Shown: positions 18,801-26,548 of the stretch, one piece after another
Layout of the letters: each line of letters begins with the position of its first letter
Numbering within the stretch: the first letter of the stretch is position 1
NCBI GenBank assembly: GCA_031553915.1
Contig: JAVBKT010000014.1
Location: 5,461 to 69,460 of the forward strand
Length of the DNA stretch: 64,000 bases
Origin: HGM13862 sp031553915
GTDB lineage: Bacteria; Bacillota; Dehalobacteriia; UBA4068
Direction: 5' to 3'
Notes under the pieces: generated by a model
Seen by the model: the letters and a program-made list of their open reading frames with translations, nothing else
What the model was told of the DNA's origin: nothing
Database searches by the model: none
Position numbers and translations under genes: made by a program

Positions 18801-19310
18801 ATGATCCGTAAATCCGCTGGTTCCCAAGCTCTGGCTGATCTCGGCCTGGCTCAAGGTGAGGAAGCTGCCAAAGGCGCCAAGGGTTTGATCCTCTTTGGCG
18901 AAGATGTGCCTAACCCCAACTTCCGCAGCGTTGACACAGTAATCGTTGCTGATACGCATCTGACCAAAACAGCCGCCAAGGCTGATCTGGTTATCCCGCT
19001 GGCCGGCTTTACTGAAAACTCCGGCGCCTTCGCTAATACCGAACGCCGCATTCAGTTGGCCGAAGCGCCTCTGGCTAAGATCGCTCCTGCTGCATCAGAA
19101 ATCTGCGAGCAAATCGCCGCAGTATTCGAGCAGGAAGTTGCTGCCGCTGATTATGAAATGATTTATCAGGGCGCGGCCATTGGCGATACCTATTGCTTTG
19201 GCTGCGGTCAGGAGAAGAACCTCCTTGCCGGCGCTGATGCTGCTCTTAAGGACCGGGTGGTTGAAGTGAACCATGTGGTACGCGCTATCAAAGAGGCCTT
19301 GCCTAACTAA
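15867..19310 (+). CDS. NuoG-GltD-molybdopterin oxidoreductase fusion protein
   Basis: A 1147-residue multi-domain oxidoreductase. Residues 1-75: plant-type [2Fe-2S] ferredoxin with C36, C47, C50 and C64. Residues about 90-165: GltD-type Fe-S helical domain (GDCRPPCALACPAQTDC, VCPHPCEEACRR). About 192-500: NADPH-dependent GltD-like flavoprotein with FAD motif VGGGPGG, second dinucleotide motif VVGGGNTAMDA and NIYRRTKNEMPA. About 610-670: 2[4Fe-4S] ferredoxin (CILCGLCVRVC, CVSCGQCISVC). From about 690: molybdopterin-family [4Fe-4S] motif CNFCSVGC and a NuoG-like fold without an evident catalytic Cys/Sec. It probably links NADH and NADPH pools and ferredoxin; inference only. Confidence 0.88.
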   Translation: MAKISLNIDGKEVQGYASQTILEVAKENGIDIPTLCYDNRTKPYASCGLCVVEMEGFPKLLRSCATEISEGMVIKTNTPRVLESRKTNLELLLTQHSGDCRPPCALACPAQTDCQGYVGLIANGNAEEALKLIKDKIPLPASIGRVCPHPCEEACRRKLVEEPISILNLKRYAADLDLGKANPYLPEVAPCTGMSVAIVGGGPGGLSAAYYLRQLGHAVTVIDAQPKLGGMLRYGIPEYRLPKEVLQAEVDLIEKLGVKFLLNTKVGQDISFESLQKSYDAVIIAVGAWTSSSLRCPGEDLDGVFGGIHFLRKYVANEELVVGKKVAVVGGGNTAMDACRTAIRLGADKVYNIYRRTKNEMPAEEIEIKEAEEEGVEFRYLVNPIEVIGKADKVKQIRLQVMELGEPDASGRRRPVPVEGKEEILDVDTVIAAIGQGVDPSNMGAVELTKWNTIAADEKIFTTNVEGVFAIGDCVNRGASIAIEAIGDAKKAAKAVNEYLSGKQLTFESAYLVKRDDLTEDDFQNRKKEPRSKMFHLKPEERKDNFLEIIPAGFDEERAKKDAARCLECGCHDYFECKLIKMSKETDVKPERFVDHVDRKEFEDDHPFIVRDQNKCILCGLCVRVCDEVVGSTALGFIERGVNTVVAPAFNQPLAETTCVSCGQCISVCPTGSLQERGVAKKSIPLDVKITESVCNFCSVGCSVKHESYGNMYVKTIPAAPCQGINNGLMCGVGRFGVNYVNAGERLTQPLLKKDGKLVPVSWHDAYIYAAKQLESLRVRGQKTAIAVGQHFPIKDAAAIMSLADLLGADAFSYQYKPNAIADALDTNASPNALAELSGAELIIAVGETPVDNAVLNAKLREAKAKGARIIYIDECNKACRIEAEYYAAGANNALLRQIVKALLENNSDDLSGSKELKKALAKVKVSAEAQKIADAYAAAKRAIIIFSHAELSYEAAADIANMAILSGHIGSPRNGIVMIRKSAGSQALADLGLAQGEEAAKGAKGLILFGEDVPNPNFRSVDTVIVADTHLTKTAAKADLVIPLAGFTENSGAFANTERRIQLAEAPLAKIAPAASEICEQIAAVFEQEVAAADYEMIYQGAAIGDTYCFGCGQEKNLLAGADAALKDRVVEVNHVVRAIKEALPN

Positions 19311-19327
19311 ACGTAATAGCTAAACCC

Positions 19328-19359
19328 AAAAAAGGAACGGCATATGCCGTTCCTTTTTT
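19328..19359 (+). terminator. Terminator of the redox operon
   Basis: Perfect 32-bp palindrome: A-run, GGAACGGCATATGCCGTTCC, T-run. Bidirectional by symmetry. Confidence 0.93.
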
Positions 19360-19480
19360 ATATACAATTAACTTTCCCTATCAATAGATATTGTTTTTTC
19401 AAAACTAACACATTTGCCTGTTCCGCTACTACCGCTAAAAGGCACAAGTCTTGCTGTCTTGATTATAGTTTAACTCAGAC

Positions 19481-19512
19481 AAAAAGGCTTGTACCGTGGT
19501 ACAAGCCTTTTT
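19481..19512 (-). terminator. Terminator of blaR1 (bidirectional)
   Basis: 14-bp stem AAAAAGGCTTGTAC / GTACAAGCCTTTTT (19481-19494, 19499-19512) with a CGTG loop. The 121 bp between this and the redox operon terminator hold no convincing gene. Confidence 0.88.
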
Positions 19513-19572
19513 GTTTTATGGGAGGACTGTATTAACTTAGTTGCGCCGGGATACTAGTAAACGACATTTAGG

Positions 19573-21327
19573 TTAAAAGCCAGTGATCCTGACAGGTTTT
19601 TTGTCAAATCCTTTCGGATCTACCTCTCTGCCTGTTTTATAAAAAGAATTGCCATTAGCATCCCATTGTAAATGGTTACGGTCGCCATTAGCATCCATCC
19701 AACCTCTAGATCTGGTAATGCTTACAGCAAAACTGTCTTTATCAAGAGATGCCTTTAACATTTTGATGCTCCGGTCACTATAATAAAGATCATCAAGCAA
19801 ACCGTTTGGCCAAGTATTTAATTGTGCGGTTAAGGAGGCCAGCTCTGCAAAAAAGGAATCTAACTTGTGATAGTCTTCCTCAAATATATAAACACTGCCC
19901 AAATATTTATAATGCTCTTGAGCTTCATCAGTTTGCATGGTTATTGCCCAAGTAGTGCCTGGAATATTGTCCCCCACAGTCTTTTCCGATGCTTGTTCAG
20001 GGTACATAATGTAATCCATTTTCACATAAGCAAAAACTACGCCGTCAACTAGGCTCTGGTATATAATATTGATTCCTTCGATTCCTGCGGAACGCATGCT
20101 GATGTCGTCATAATATTTTATATGCGCCATCGCCTGCGCAACTAACTGCTGGGCTATTTCCTCAAGCGTCCCTTCATAAGTTTGCATCATATATAAACCA
20201 TCAACTTCTGCTACACTCTTTGTCCCTATTTGGCTGATAATATCATCCGGCCAATTAGCAAGAATCTCTTCTTTTGTAGGGACCGGAGTGTCTTCATCTG
20301 CCCTGGCTGTACAGGCAAAGAGGCTGCCTGCGCTGACAATCAATAATAACATTATAATTAAAACTACCCTGCCCCTGCTTTTATTGCTGCTGTCAAATAT
20401 ATTTTTAAAACGTTGTTTCATCATCTTTACACCTCCGTTAAAATAGGTTGAAAGTTGTGTAGGGTGAAAAATTTGTCTCTGAGTATTAGCCAAAATTGCT
20501 TCACTATATTTTTTCCTACCTTCTTTTTCCTCATTGGCTATAACAGTTTCATCACAGATCATCTCTAAATCACGGGAGGCCAGAGCAAACATCTTTTGGA
20601 TAAAGGGATTGAACCAATGCACACTGCAGGCCAGCAAAAGCACAAGCTTATAGAAAATATCATGCCGCCTTAAATGAATAAATTCATGCTTTAGCACATA
20701 GTAAAGATATTTACTGTCGGTAGCCGCTTGCGGCAAATACACTACCGGACGAATCAAGCCAATAACCATAGGAGAACTAGCCTTCTCACTTAGATAGACC
20801 AGGGGTGTATTTTTCAGCCCCATCTCTAAGCACAGTTGTGTGATTAGCGGAGAATGGTATGGCTGTTGCCAGCGTCTAAGCTCTTTTCTGCTCCACATAT
20901 ACCGCCCTATTTGCCGCAGCCAAAAGACGATCATCCCACCCAACCAGATAAAACTAAATAAATCCAACCAAGAATATTTTTGCCCAAAAGTGAGTGGGAT
21001 CTCTTCATAAGTAGCGCTACTATCATTGCCAATATTGGGCAGAGTACTATTCCCTTGGTTAATATATGGTTCATTCATTGGCGCGACAATGTTTTCAGGC
21101 ACAGCAAGCTCTATTATTGCCGCAGCGTCTATGGCTGAATCAGCCTGTATCGGCGGCAAGCTGATATTAAATGGCAGCAACAAGCGGACAGCCAAGGCCA
21201 GCCATAACCAATATTTCCACTTGGCGGTGAATTTTTTGGATAAAATAGGATCCACCAGGGATACCAATAAAATGATGGCGCTAATGGCAAGTGATATCCC
21301 AATAATATTGAGAAAGAAGCTGCTCAT
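19573..21327 (-). CDS. BlaR1/MecR1-type membrane sensor metallopeptidase (M56)
   Basis: Membrane protease that inactivates the partner BlaI-type repressor after sensing an external signal. The N-terminal half has several transmembrane helices and the zinc motif HEFIHLRRHD in the cytoplasmic M56 domain, with FALASRDLEMICDE downstream. A last helix (VVLIIMLLLIVSAGSLFA) leads to an extracellular domain of about 250 residues that does not resemble a penicillin-binding sensor: no SxxK or KTG motifs stand out, so the ligand is unlikely to be a beta-lactam bound in the classical way. 584 aa. It starts 3 bp after the repressor stop, in the same operon. Confidence 0.9.
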   Translation of the reverse strand: MSSFFLNIIGISLAISAIILLVSLVDPILSKKFTAKWKYWLWLALAVRLLLPFNISLPPIQADSAIDAAAIIELAVPENIVAPMNEPYINQGNSTLPNIGNDSSATYEEIPLTFGQKYSWLDLFSFIWLGGMIVFWLRQIGRYMWSRKELRRWQQPYHSPLITQLCLEMGLKNTPLVYLSEKASSPMVIGLIRPVVYLPQAATDSKYLYYVLKHEFIHLRRHDIFYKLVLLLACSVHWFNPFIQKMFALASRDLEMICDETVIANEEKEGRKKYSEAILANTQRQIFHPTQLSTYFNGGVKMMKQRFKNIFDSSNKSRGRVVLIIMLLLIVSAGSLFACTARADEDTPVPTKEEILANWPDDIISQIGTKSVAEVDGLYMMQTYEGTLEEIAQQLVAQAMAHIKYYDDISMRSAGIEGINIIYQSLVDGVVFAYVKMDYIMYPEQASEKTVGDNIPGTTWAITMQTDEAQEHYKYLGSVYIFEEDYHKLDSFFAELASLTAQLNTWPNGLLDDLYYSDRSIKMLKASLDKDSFAVSITRSRGWMDANGDRNHLQWDANGNSFYKTGREVDPKGFDKKPVRITGF

Positions 21328-21329
21328 TG

Positions 21330-21722
21330 CTATTCACCCTCCTCTAGCTTAGCCAAAAATGTTTTCAGTTCATCCAAATCTTCTTGACCAATAGCCTTGC
21401 CGTTATAAAGAGTGCTTACCAAACTGGTAAGAGAATTACCATATAACTTACCCAGAAAAGAGCTGCCTTCCGCCTGTTTGTATGCTTGCTCTTCAATCAG
21501 TGCAGAATAAAAATTGTTGCGGCCTCTCTTTTCGCAGGCGACAAAACCCTTTTCTATCAATCTGGCAAGCACCGTCATCAGAGAAGATAGAGGCCAATTG
21601 AGTTTGCCTGCTAATTTTTGCTGAATATGAGAAGAAGACACTGGTTCATTTTCTTGCCAAATAGCCAGCATAACCTCTAGTTCTCCATCCGGAAGCCTTT
21701 TTATATCCTGTTTCTCGCTCAT
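21330..21722 (-). CDS. BlaI/MecI/CopY family transcriptional repressor
   Basis: Winged-helix repressor (130 aa): LPDGELEVMLAIWQENEPVS is the family N-terminus, the recognition helix region is LNWPLSSLMTVLARLIEKGF and the C-terminal half is the dimerisation/cleavage part. GGAGGGAG precedes the start. Two copies of an 18-bp operator cover its promoter, so it surely autoregulates the pair. No beta-lactamase, PBP or copper ATPase gene is adjacent, so other regulon members lie elsewhere. Confidence 0.95.
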   Translation of the reverse strand: MSEKQDIKRLPDGELEVMLAIWQENEPVSSSHIQQKLAGKLNWPLSSLMTVLARLIEKGFVACEKRGRNNFYSALIEEQAYKQAEGSSFLGKLYGNSLTSLVSTLYNGKAIGQEDLDELKTFLAKLEEGE

Positions 21723-21743
21723 TAGTAACTCCCTCCTTAAACT

Positions 21744-21761
21744 ATTATACGGCCGTATAAT
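21744..21761 (-). promoter_or_regulatory. BlaI-type operator 1
   Basis: Perfect palindrome ATTATACGGCCGTATAAT, downstream of the promoter -10. Confidence 0.85.
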
Positions 21762-21769
21762 CTAGCTCT

Positions 21770-21798
21770 ATTATACATCCGTATAATCACTTTGTCAA
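21770..21798 (-). promoter_or_regulatory. blaI-blaR1 promoter with operator 2
   Basis: Reading the minus strand: TTGACA (21793-21798), 17 bp, TATAAT (21770-21775). The second operator copy, ATTATACATCCGTATAAT (21770-21787), spans the spacer and the -10. The two operators start 26 bp apart. Confidence 0.9.
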
Positions 21799-21866
21799 CA
21801 ATTATTTGACAACAAATAGCAAAAAATGTATGCTTAAAATAATTAATTTACAAGGTGGAATTAATT

Positions 21867-22370
21867 GTGCAATTCTTGCTACCTCTACTTTTAATGCTGG
21901 CGATATTTTTTCTCAGGCAATATCTGGCGAAAAGGCAGCAGAACCCCTTCAACAATACCCGCAAACATTGGCCATTGCAGATAAGAGAAAAAATACTCAA
22001 TCCAGAAGAAATGGATTTTTTTAATGCGCTCAAAAAAGATTTGGGCACAGCTTTTTTAATCATGCCCAAAATCCATTTGCAAAGCCTGGTCTATGCGGAA
22101 AACTCATCCTCTGTGCAGCAGTTTAAGGCCGCCATGGCTGGTAAATATGTGGATTTTGCAATATGCCTTTCCGCTGACGCGCGCTTGCTATGTGTGATTG
22201 AGTTTGATGATCATATTGATGACGGCCGGACAGCGGAAGAGATCAGCGATATCGAAAAATTTTTTGACCAGGCTGGGATCATCCTTTTGCACTACCAGGC
22301 GCAATTTGCCTACACCAAAAAGGATTTTGCTCCTATCCATCAGCTATATCAACAGCCGCAAAGCAAATAG
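21867..22370 (+). CDS. DUF2726-like membrane-anchored protein
   Basis: Protein of 167 aa with one N-terminal transmembrane helix (LLPLLLMLAIFFLRQYLAKR) and a cytoplasmic DUF2726-type domain, distantly nuclease-like in fold: EKILNPEEMDFFNALKKDLG, then VDFAICLSADARLLCVIEFD and the basic-acidic C-terminal part ending near IILLHYQAQFAY. Similar domains occur in topoisomerase- or helicase-linked proteins, but the function is not known. The GTG at 21867 lies 8 nt after AAGGTGG; a GTG at 21855 overlaps that site. It is transcribed away from the blaI promoter. Confidence 0.72.
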   Translation: MQFLLPLLLMLAIFFLRQYLAKRQQNPFNNTRKHWPLQIREKILNPEEMDFFNALKKDLGTAFLIMPKIHLQSLVYAENSSSVQQFKAAMAGKYVDFAICLSADARLLCVIEFDDHIDDGRTAEEISDIEKFFDQAGIILLHYQAQFAYTKKDFAPIHQLYQQPQSK

Positions 22371-22394
22371 AAATATACAGCCCGTGTATAAGAA

Positions 22395-22429
22395 CACCTC
22401 TTTGGTGCAAAATATTAGCCAAAGAGGTG
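22395..22429 (+). promoter_or_regulatory. Hairpin that would sequester the ribosome site of the next gene
   Basis: Perfect 11-bp inverted repeat CACCTCTTTGG (22395-22405) and CCAAAGAGGTG (22419-22429), 13-nt loop. The right arm contains the Shine-Dalgarno AGAGGTG of the gene starting at 22435. It could instead be a weak terminator of the preceding gene (only four T follow). Confidence 0.6.
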
Positions 22430-22434
22430 ATTTT

Positions 22435-23034
22435 ATGGGTTTGGGTTTGGGTTTGGGTTTGGGTTTGGGTTTGGGTTTGCTTTTCCCGGGCTTACTCGCG
22501 ATCTGGCTGGTACTCGCCAAGGATAATGATAGTTTGGCCAGATGGCATCTTAAACGTCTGCCAGCGCTAATTATTATTTTTGCGGCGCTGATATTAACTT
22601 ATATTGATCTACCGCTGGGCAGCATTTATCTTAATCTTGGCGGTGTTTTTATTTTTGGTTTTTGCTGTTGGTTGCTGGCTTTGCTCGACAGCAAAGAGAG
22701 GGTAAAAAGCGTTATCTCCGCGCTTATTATTGCGGCAATAATTTTTATTAGCAAAAGCGGACTGTTGTGGTCAATTGAGCTTTTAAGCCATATCAGCATA
22801 GCTATCGCGATTATCCTTGCTGTTTTGCTGGCGGCAGCTGGCGGAAGCTACCCCTCAGCCATGGCCACGGCTGGATTAGGCGTAGAGCTGGCTGGTTTTG
22901 TCTGGACTTTCGCCGCTTTTGGCGAGATGGGGCTGCCCTTTTTAGACCTGTTTTGCTTAATCACTGCCGGCGCATGGTTATCTCTAGCTTTAATCACTTA
23001 TTTTAAAAAGAGAAGGTTGACTAAAGCCCTTTAA
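22435..23034 (+). CDS. Polytopic membrane protein with GL-repeat N-terminus
   Basis: I do not recognise the family. The 199-residue product starts M(GL)7, encoded by a GGTTTG hexanucleotide array, and then has about six hydrophobic segments (LLFPGLLAIWLVLA, LPALIIIFAALILTYI, VFIFGFCCWLLALL, VISALIIAAIIFIS, IAIAIILAVLLAAAGG, LFCLITAGAWLSLALITYF) and a basic C-tail KKRRLTKAL. ATG 22435 is the only start with a ribosome site (AAAGAGGTGA). It sits between DUF2726 and DUF512 genes on the same strand. Expression may depend on the hairpin and repeat at its start. Confidence 0.75.
   Translation: MGLGLGLGLGLGLGLLFPGLLAIWLVLAKDNDSLARWHLKRLPALIIIFAALILTYIDLPLGSIYLNLGGVFIFGFCCWLLALLDSKERVKSVISALIIAAIIFISKSGLLWSIELLSHISIAIAIILAVLLAAAGGSYPSAMATAGLGVELAGFVWTFAAFGEMGLPFLDLFCLITAGAWLSLALITYFKKRRLTKAL
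22437..22479 (+). repeat. GGGTTT tandem repeat across the start codon
   Basis: Seven GGG tracts at exact 6-bp period (22437 to 22475) separated by TTT, the first using the G of the ATG. Meets the pattern of an intramolecular G-quadruplex in the mRNA and the coding strand. Copy-number change would alter the number of Gly-Leu pairs without shifting frame. Confidence 0.95.
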
Positions 23035-23078
23035 TATATGATAATAAAAGGTAAATAAGTTTGTCTCCCGGAGGAAAG

Positions 23079-24419
23079 ATGGGCGGAAGAATCGCTGAAG
23101 TAATACCTGGAAGCATTGCCGATGAGCTTGGTCTTGAGCCAGGTGATATTTTGCTGACAATCAATGATCAGCCAATAACCGATCTGATCGACTATAATTA
23201 TTATCAGGATAGCGAATATTTAGAGCTGACCATTGAAAAGGCTGATCATGAGACCTGGATCTGTGAGGTGGACAAATTCCCCGAAGAAGAACTGGGGCTG
23301 GTCTTTATTGCCAATGTTTTTGACGGCATCCGCTCCTGTCAGAATCACTGTCTGTTCTGCTTTATTGACCAGCTGCAACCATGCCCCCGTCAATCACTAC
23401 TGCTCAAAGATGATGACTACCGCATGAGCTTTATGGAAGGCAGCTTTATTACCTGTACCAATTTGACAGAGGAGGATTATCAACGCATCGCTGATATGCG
23501 CCTTTCCCCTCTTTACATATCAGTACATACTGTTGATCCCCTGCTGAGACAAAAAATGCTGGGACGGAAAAAGCCGGCGGAAATTATGCTGGCGATGCAA
23601 AGATTGATTGCGCTTGGTTGCCATTTGCACACGCAAATTGTCCTCTGCCCAGGGATAAATGACGGACCAGCCCTGGAAAATACTCTTGACGCCCTGACCA
23701 GCCTGGCATTAAACAGAAAAAACAATCATCATCCTAGCTCAGGCGGCGTAGTCAGCGTGGCGGTGGTGCCGGTTGGTATCAGCAAATATCAAAAAAATCC
23801 CCTGCTGCGTTCTTTTACAAGTGCTGAGGCCGCTGCTATTATTGATATTATCGAGGAGCGTCAGGCCAAAAACCTCGCTGCTCTTGGCAGCCGTTTGATT
23901 TTTGCCTCTGATGAGATGTATATTGCAACACAGCGCAGCTTCCCTGCTCCCGAAGCCTATGAAGGATACCCGCAAATAGAAAACGGCGTGGGCATGGCAG
24001 CCTTGTTTGCCGAAAACTGGCAAGAGTACAAAAAAGCTATCCCCAAACAAGCATTAACCACGCAAACCGCTGTGATTACCGGCAAAAGCGGCGCTGTGGT
24101 GATGCGTCCGGTGATAGCAGAAATCAACCGCGTCAGCGGCAGTAATATTTGTCTGCTGGAAATAGAGAATCTCTTCTACGGAGACACGGTTACTGTCAGC
24201 GGATTATTGACTGCTACCTGTCTTAAGGCCGCCATTGCCAGAGGCATGTATCAGCGTTTGATCATCCCCTCCTCAATGCTCAAGTTTGACGAGGATATTT
24301 TTCTGGATGATAGCAATGTGGGTGAGCTGGCGAAGGAGCTAAATTGTCAGATCAAAATTGCCGATCCGCACCCTGCTGCCTTGCTCACCGCCTTGTTTGC
24401 GGACAAAGGCTTCCAATAA
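23079..24419 (+). CDS. DUF512 family Fe-S protein (PDZ plus radical-SAM-like)
   Basis: Protein of 446 aa of unconfirmed biochemical role, commonly found next to der in Clostridia. An N-terminal PDZ-like domain (GGRIAEVIPGSIADELGL then EPGDILLTINDQPI) is followed by a radical-SAM-like part with Cys motif CQNHCLFCFIDQL, then the DUF512 domain with PVGISKYQKNPLLR, and a C-terminal block GKSGAVVMRPVIAEINRVS. GGAGG lies only 4 nt before ATG 23079; a TTG at 23061 is the alternative start. It is upstream of der on the same strand. Confidence 0.88.
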   Translation: MGGRIAEVIPGSIADELGLEPGDILLTINDQPITDLIDYNYYQDSEYLELTIEKADHETWICEVDKFPEEELGLVFIANVFDGIRSCQNHCLFCFIDQLQPCPRQSLLLKDDDYRMSFMEGSFITCTNLTEEDYQRIADMRLSPLYISVHTVDPLLRQKMLGRKKPAEIMLAMQRLIALGCHLHTQIVLCPGINDGPALENTLDALTSLALNRKNNHHPSSGGVVSVAVVPVGISKYQKNPLLRSFTSAEAAAIIDIIEERQAKNLAALGSRLIFASDEMYIATQRSFPAPEAYEGYPQIENGVGMAALFAENWQEYKKAIPKQALTTQTAVITGKSGAVVMRPVIAEINRVSGSNICLLEIENLFYGDTVTVSGLLTATCLKAAIARGMYQRLIIPSSMLKFDEDIFLDDSNVGELAKELNCQIKIADPHPAALLTALFADKGFQ

Positions 24420-24471
24420 TTCACAATTTAATTGATAATTTTTTGCTGGTAAATTTATAATTGGAGGAAAC

Positions 24472-25806
24472 ATGTCAAAACCTATTGTTGCTATAGTCGG
24501 GCGTGAAAATGTGGGCAAATCCACCCTTTTTAACCGCATTATCGGCGCGCGGCATGCTATTGTCGAGGATACGCCCGGTATTACCCGCGACCGCCTCTAC
24601 CGCGATGCCGAGTGGTTGGACCACGAGTTTACGCTCATCGATACCGGCGGAATCAAGTTTATCTCTGACCAGGGCGCTATTTACGGCAAGGTCAAACAAC
24701 AAGCTGAGCTGGCCATCGAAGAAGCCTCGGTGATCATCTTTGTCGTCGATCTGCGCGACGGTTTGACCGCGGATGATCAAGATGTGGCTGATTTGCTGCG
24801 CAGAAGCGGCAAACCGGTGCTGCTGGCTGTCAATAAAGCCGATGATTTTACCAACCCGGAAAAATTATTGCCGGTATATGATTTTTATGCCTTGTCTCTA
24901 GGGGAACCTTTTGCCATCTCAGCTGCCAATGCCCTAAATATCGGCGATTTGCTCGATGAAATGGTGACCTTGTTGCCTCCGGCTGGCAGCGATGAAGAAG
25001 AAGGCGACCGCATTAATATTGCCTTTATCGGCCGACCCAATGTAGGCAAGAGTTCTCTGGTCAACCGCTTGCTGGGTCAGGAAAGAGTCATTGTCTCTGA
25101 TATACCGGGCACAACGCGCGACTCCATTGATACTGTTCTCGAAAAAGACGGCAAGGAATATGTTGTTATTGATACTGCCGGGATGCGGCGCAAAGCGAGA
25201 ATTAATGAACCGGTGGAGCATTATATGCTCAGCCGTTCGCTGCACGCGATTGACCGCTCAGATGTGGCTGTTTTGGTGCTGGATGCGGATTCCGGCATTA
25301 TTGAGATGGATAAAAAAATTGCCGGTTATGCGCACGAGGCGGGCAAGGGGCTGCTGATTGTGGTCAATAAATGGGATTTGCCGGAAAAAGAAACCAACAC
25401 CATGAAAAAATTTGAAGAGGAAATCAAGGATGAATTTGCTTTTGCCTCTTATGCGCTGACCCTCTTTGTCTCCGCAAAAACCGGACAGCGTTGTGATAAA
25501 ATTTTGCCATTGGTCGATTTTATTTCTGAGCAGCATAGCCGGCGCCTGCAAACATCACAGCTGAATGAGCTGCTGCGCGAGGCGGTCGCCCTAAACCCGC
25601 CGCCCACAGACCGGGGGCGCAGACTGAAAGTCCTCTATGGGACGCAGGTGGGTGTTAAGCCACCCAAAATTGTCATCTTTTTGAATGAACCGGAGATTAT
25701 ACATTTTTCCTATGCGCGCTATTTGGAGAACAGAATCCGCGAGGCCTTTGGCTTTGCCGGAACACCAATTTCCCTCTTGTGGCGCAAACGGGAAAAAGAA
25801 GACTAA
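24472..25806 (+). CDS. der: Ribosome-associated GTPase Der (EngA)
   Basis: Double GTPase needed for 50S subunit maturation. Two G domains are complete: G1 motifs GRENVGKSTLFNRI (near residue 9) and GRPNVGKSSLVNRLL (near 186), G3 DTGG and DTAG, G4 NKAD and NKWD. The C-terminal KH-like domain covers about residues 350-440 and ends in SLLWRKREKED. 444 aa, normal length. GGAGG precedes ATG 24472. plsY and gpsA follow, a common clostridial order. Confidence 0.98.
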   Translation: MSKPIVAIVGRENVGKSTLFNRIIGARHAIVEDTPGITRDRLYRDAEWLDHEFTLIDTGGIKFISDQGAIYGKVKQQAELAIEEASVIIFVVDLRDGLTADDQDVADLLRRSGKPVLLAVNKADDFTNPEKLLPVYDFYALSLGEPFAISAANALNIGDLLDEMVTLLPPAGSDEEEGDRINIAFIGRPNVGKSSLVNRLLGQERVIVSDIPGTTRDSIDTVLEKDGKEYVVIDTAGMRRKARINEPVEHYMLSRSLHAIDRSDVAVLVLDADSGIIEMDKKIAGYAHEAGKGLLIVVNKWDLPEKETNTMKKFEEEIKDEFAFASYALTLFVSAKTGQRCDKILPLVDFISEQHSRRLQTSQLNELLREAVALNPPPTDRGRRLKVLYGTQVGVKPPKIVIFLNEPEIIHFSYARYLENRIREAFGFAGTPISLLWRKREKED

Positions 25807-25838
25807 AATACTAAGCTAACCAAGGGGGATTTGTTTTT

Positions 25839-26435
25839 ATGCAATGGTGGATATGGGTAATTATGGTTATTGGCGGTTATCTGCTCGGCTCAATACCAAC
25901 CGGTTATCTTTTAGTAAAGCTGAAAAAAGGCATTGACGTCCGCAAGGTCGGCTCCGGCAATGTCGGCACCACCAATACGGTGCGGGCAGCAGGGGCTGCT
26001 ACCGGCGCAATTGTTTTTGTTGCTGATATCATCAAAGGCTTGCTGCCTGCTCTGATCGGCGGAATCTTTTCGCCCGAGCTGGCCATTGTCGCCGGGTTTG
26101 CCGCTTTCCTCGGTCATCTCTGGCCCATCTGGCTGGGCTTTAGCGGCGGCAAAGGCGTGGCCACTATTTTGGGCGTAGTCTTGGTTATCAACCCCTGGCT
26201 AGCATTAATTTGCCTGGGCACCTGGGTCATTACCTTGCTCGTCACCGGCTATGTTTCGATAGCATCTTGCTTTGCGGCCCTACTGGTGCTGGTGTTATCA
26301 TTTATTATGCTGGATAATACTTTTGTTAGTATCGTACTATTGCTGATGGTTGCTTTGGTATGGCTGCGCCATCTCAGCAATTTTCGCAATATACTCGCCG
26401 GCAAAGAGGACCGGAAATTTCGCAGAAAAAAATAA
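25839..26435 (+). CDS. plsY: Glycerol-3-phosphate acyltransferase PlsY
   Basis: Integral membrane enzyme that transfers the acyl group of acyl-phosphate to glycerol-3-phosphate, the first step of phospholipid synthesis in Gram-positives. Conserved blocks are present: GSIPTGYLLVKLKKGIDVRK, GSGNVGTTNTVRAAG, and the central loop LGHLWPIWLGFSGGKGVATI. 198 aa with about five transmembrane helices. It lies between der and gpsA; GpsA makes its substrate, so the pairing is functional. Confidence 0.98.
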   Translation: MQWWIWVIMVIGGYLLGSIPTGYLLVKLKKGIDVRKVGSGNVGTTNTVRAAGAATGAIVFVADIIKGLLPALIGGIFSPELAIVAGFAAFLGHLWPIWLGFSGGKGVATILGVVLVINPWLALICLGTWVITLLVTGYVSIASCFAALLVLVLSFIMLDNTFVSIVLLLMVALVWLRHLSNFRNILAGKEDRKFRRKK

Positions 26436-26548
26436 CTCTCTTCAGCAACTAAATTAAAAGCACAAAAAATGCTAAAAACAAGGAAGAGACCGTGCCAATC
26501 AAGAACAATATCAGATAAGAATAATACATAGCCAACAGGAGAAAAGAT

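Noticed and set aside
13585..19310. [FeFe]-hydrogenase or formate dehydrogenase operon
   Set aside because: No H-cluster motifs and no clear catalytic Cys/Sec; only the electron-transfer subunits are present.
22437..22479. GGGTTT array as a CRISPR or telomere-like repeat
   Set aside because: Units are 6 bp with no spacers and lie in a coding frame.
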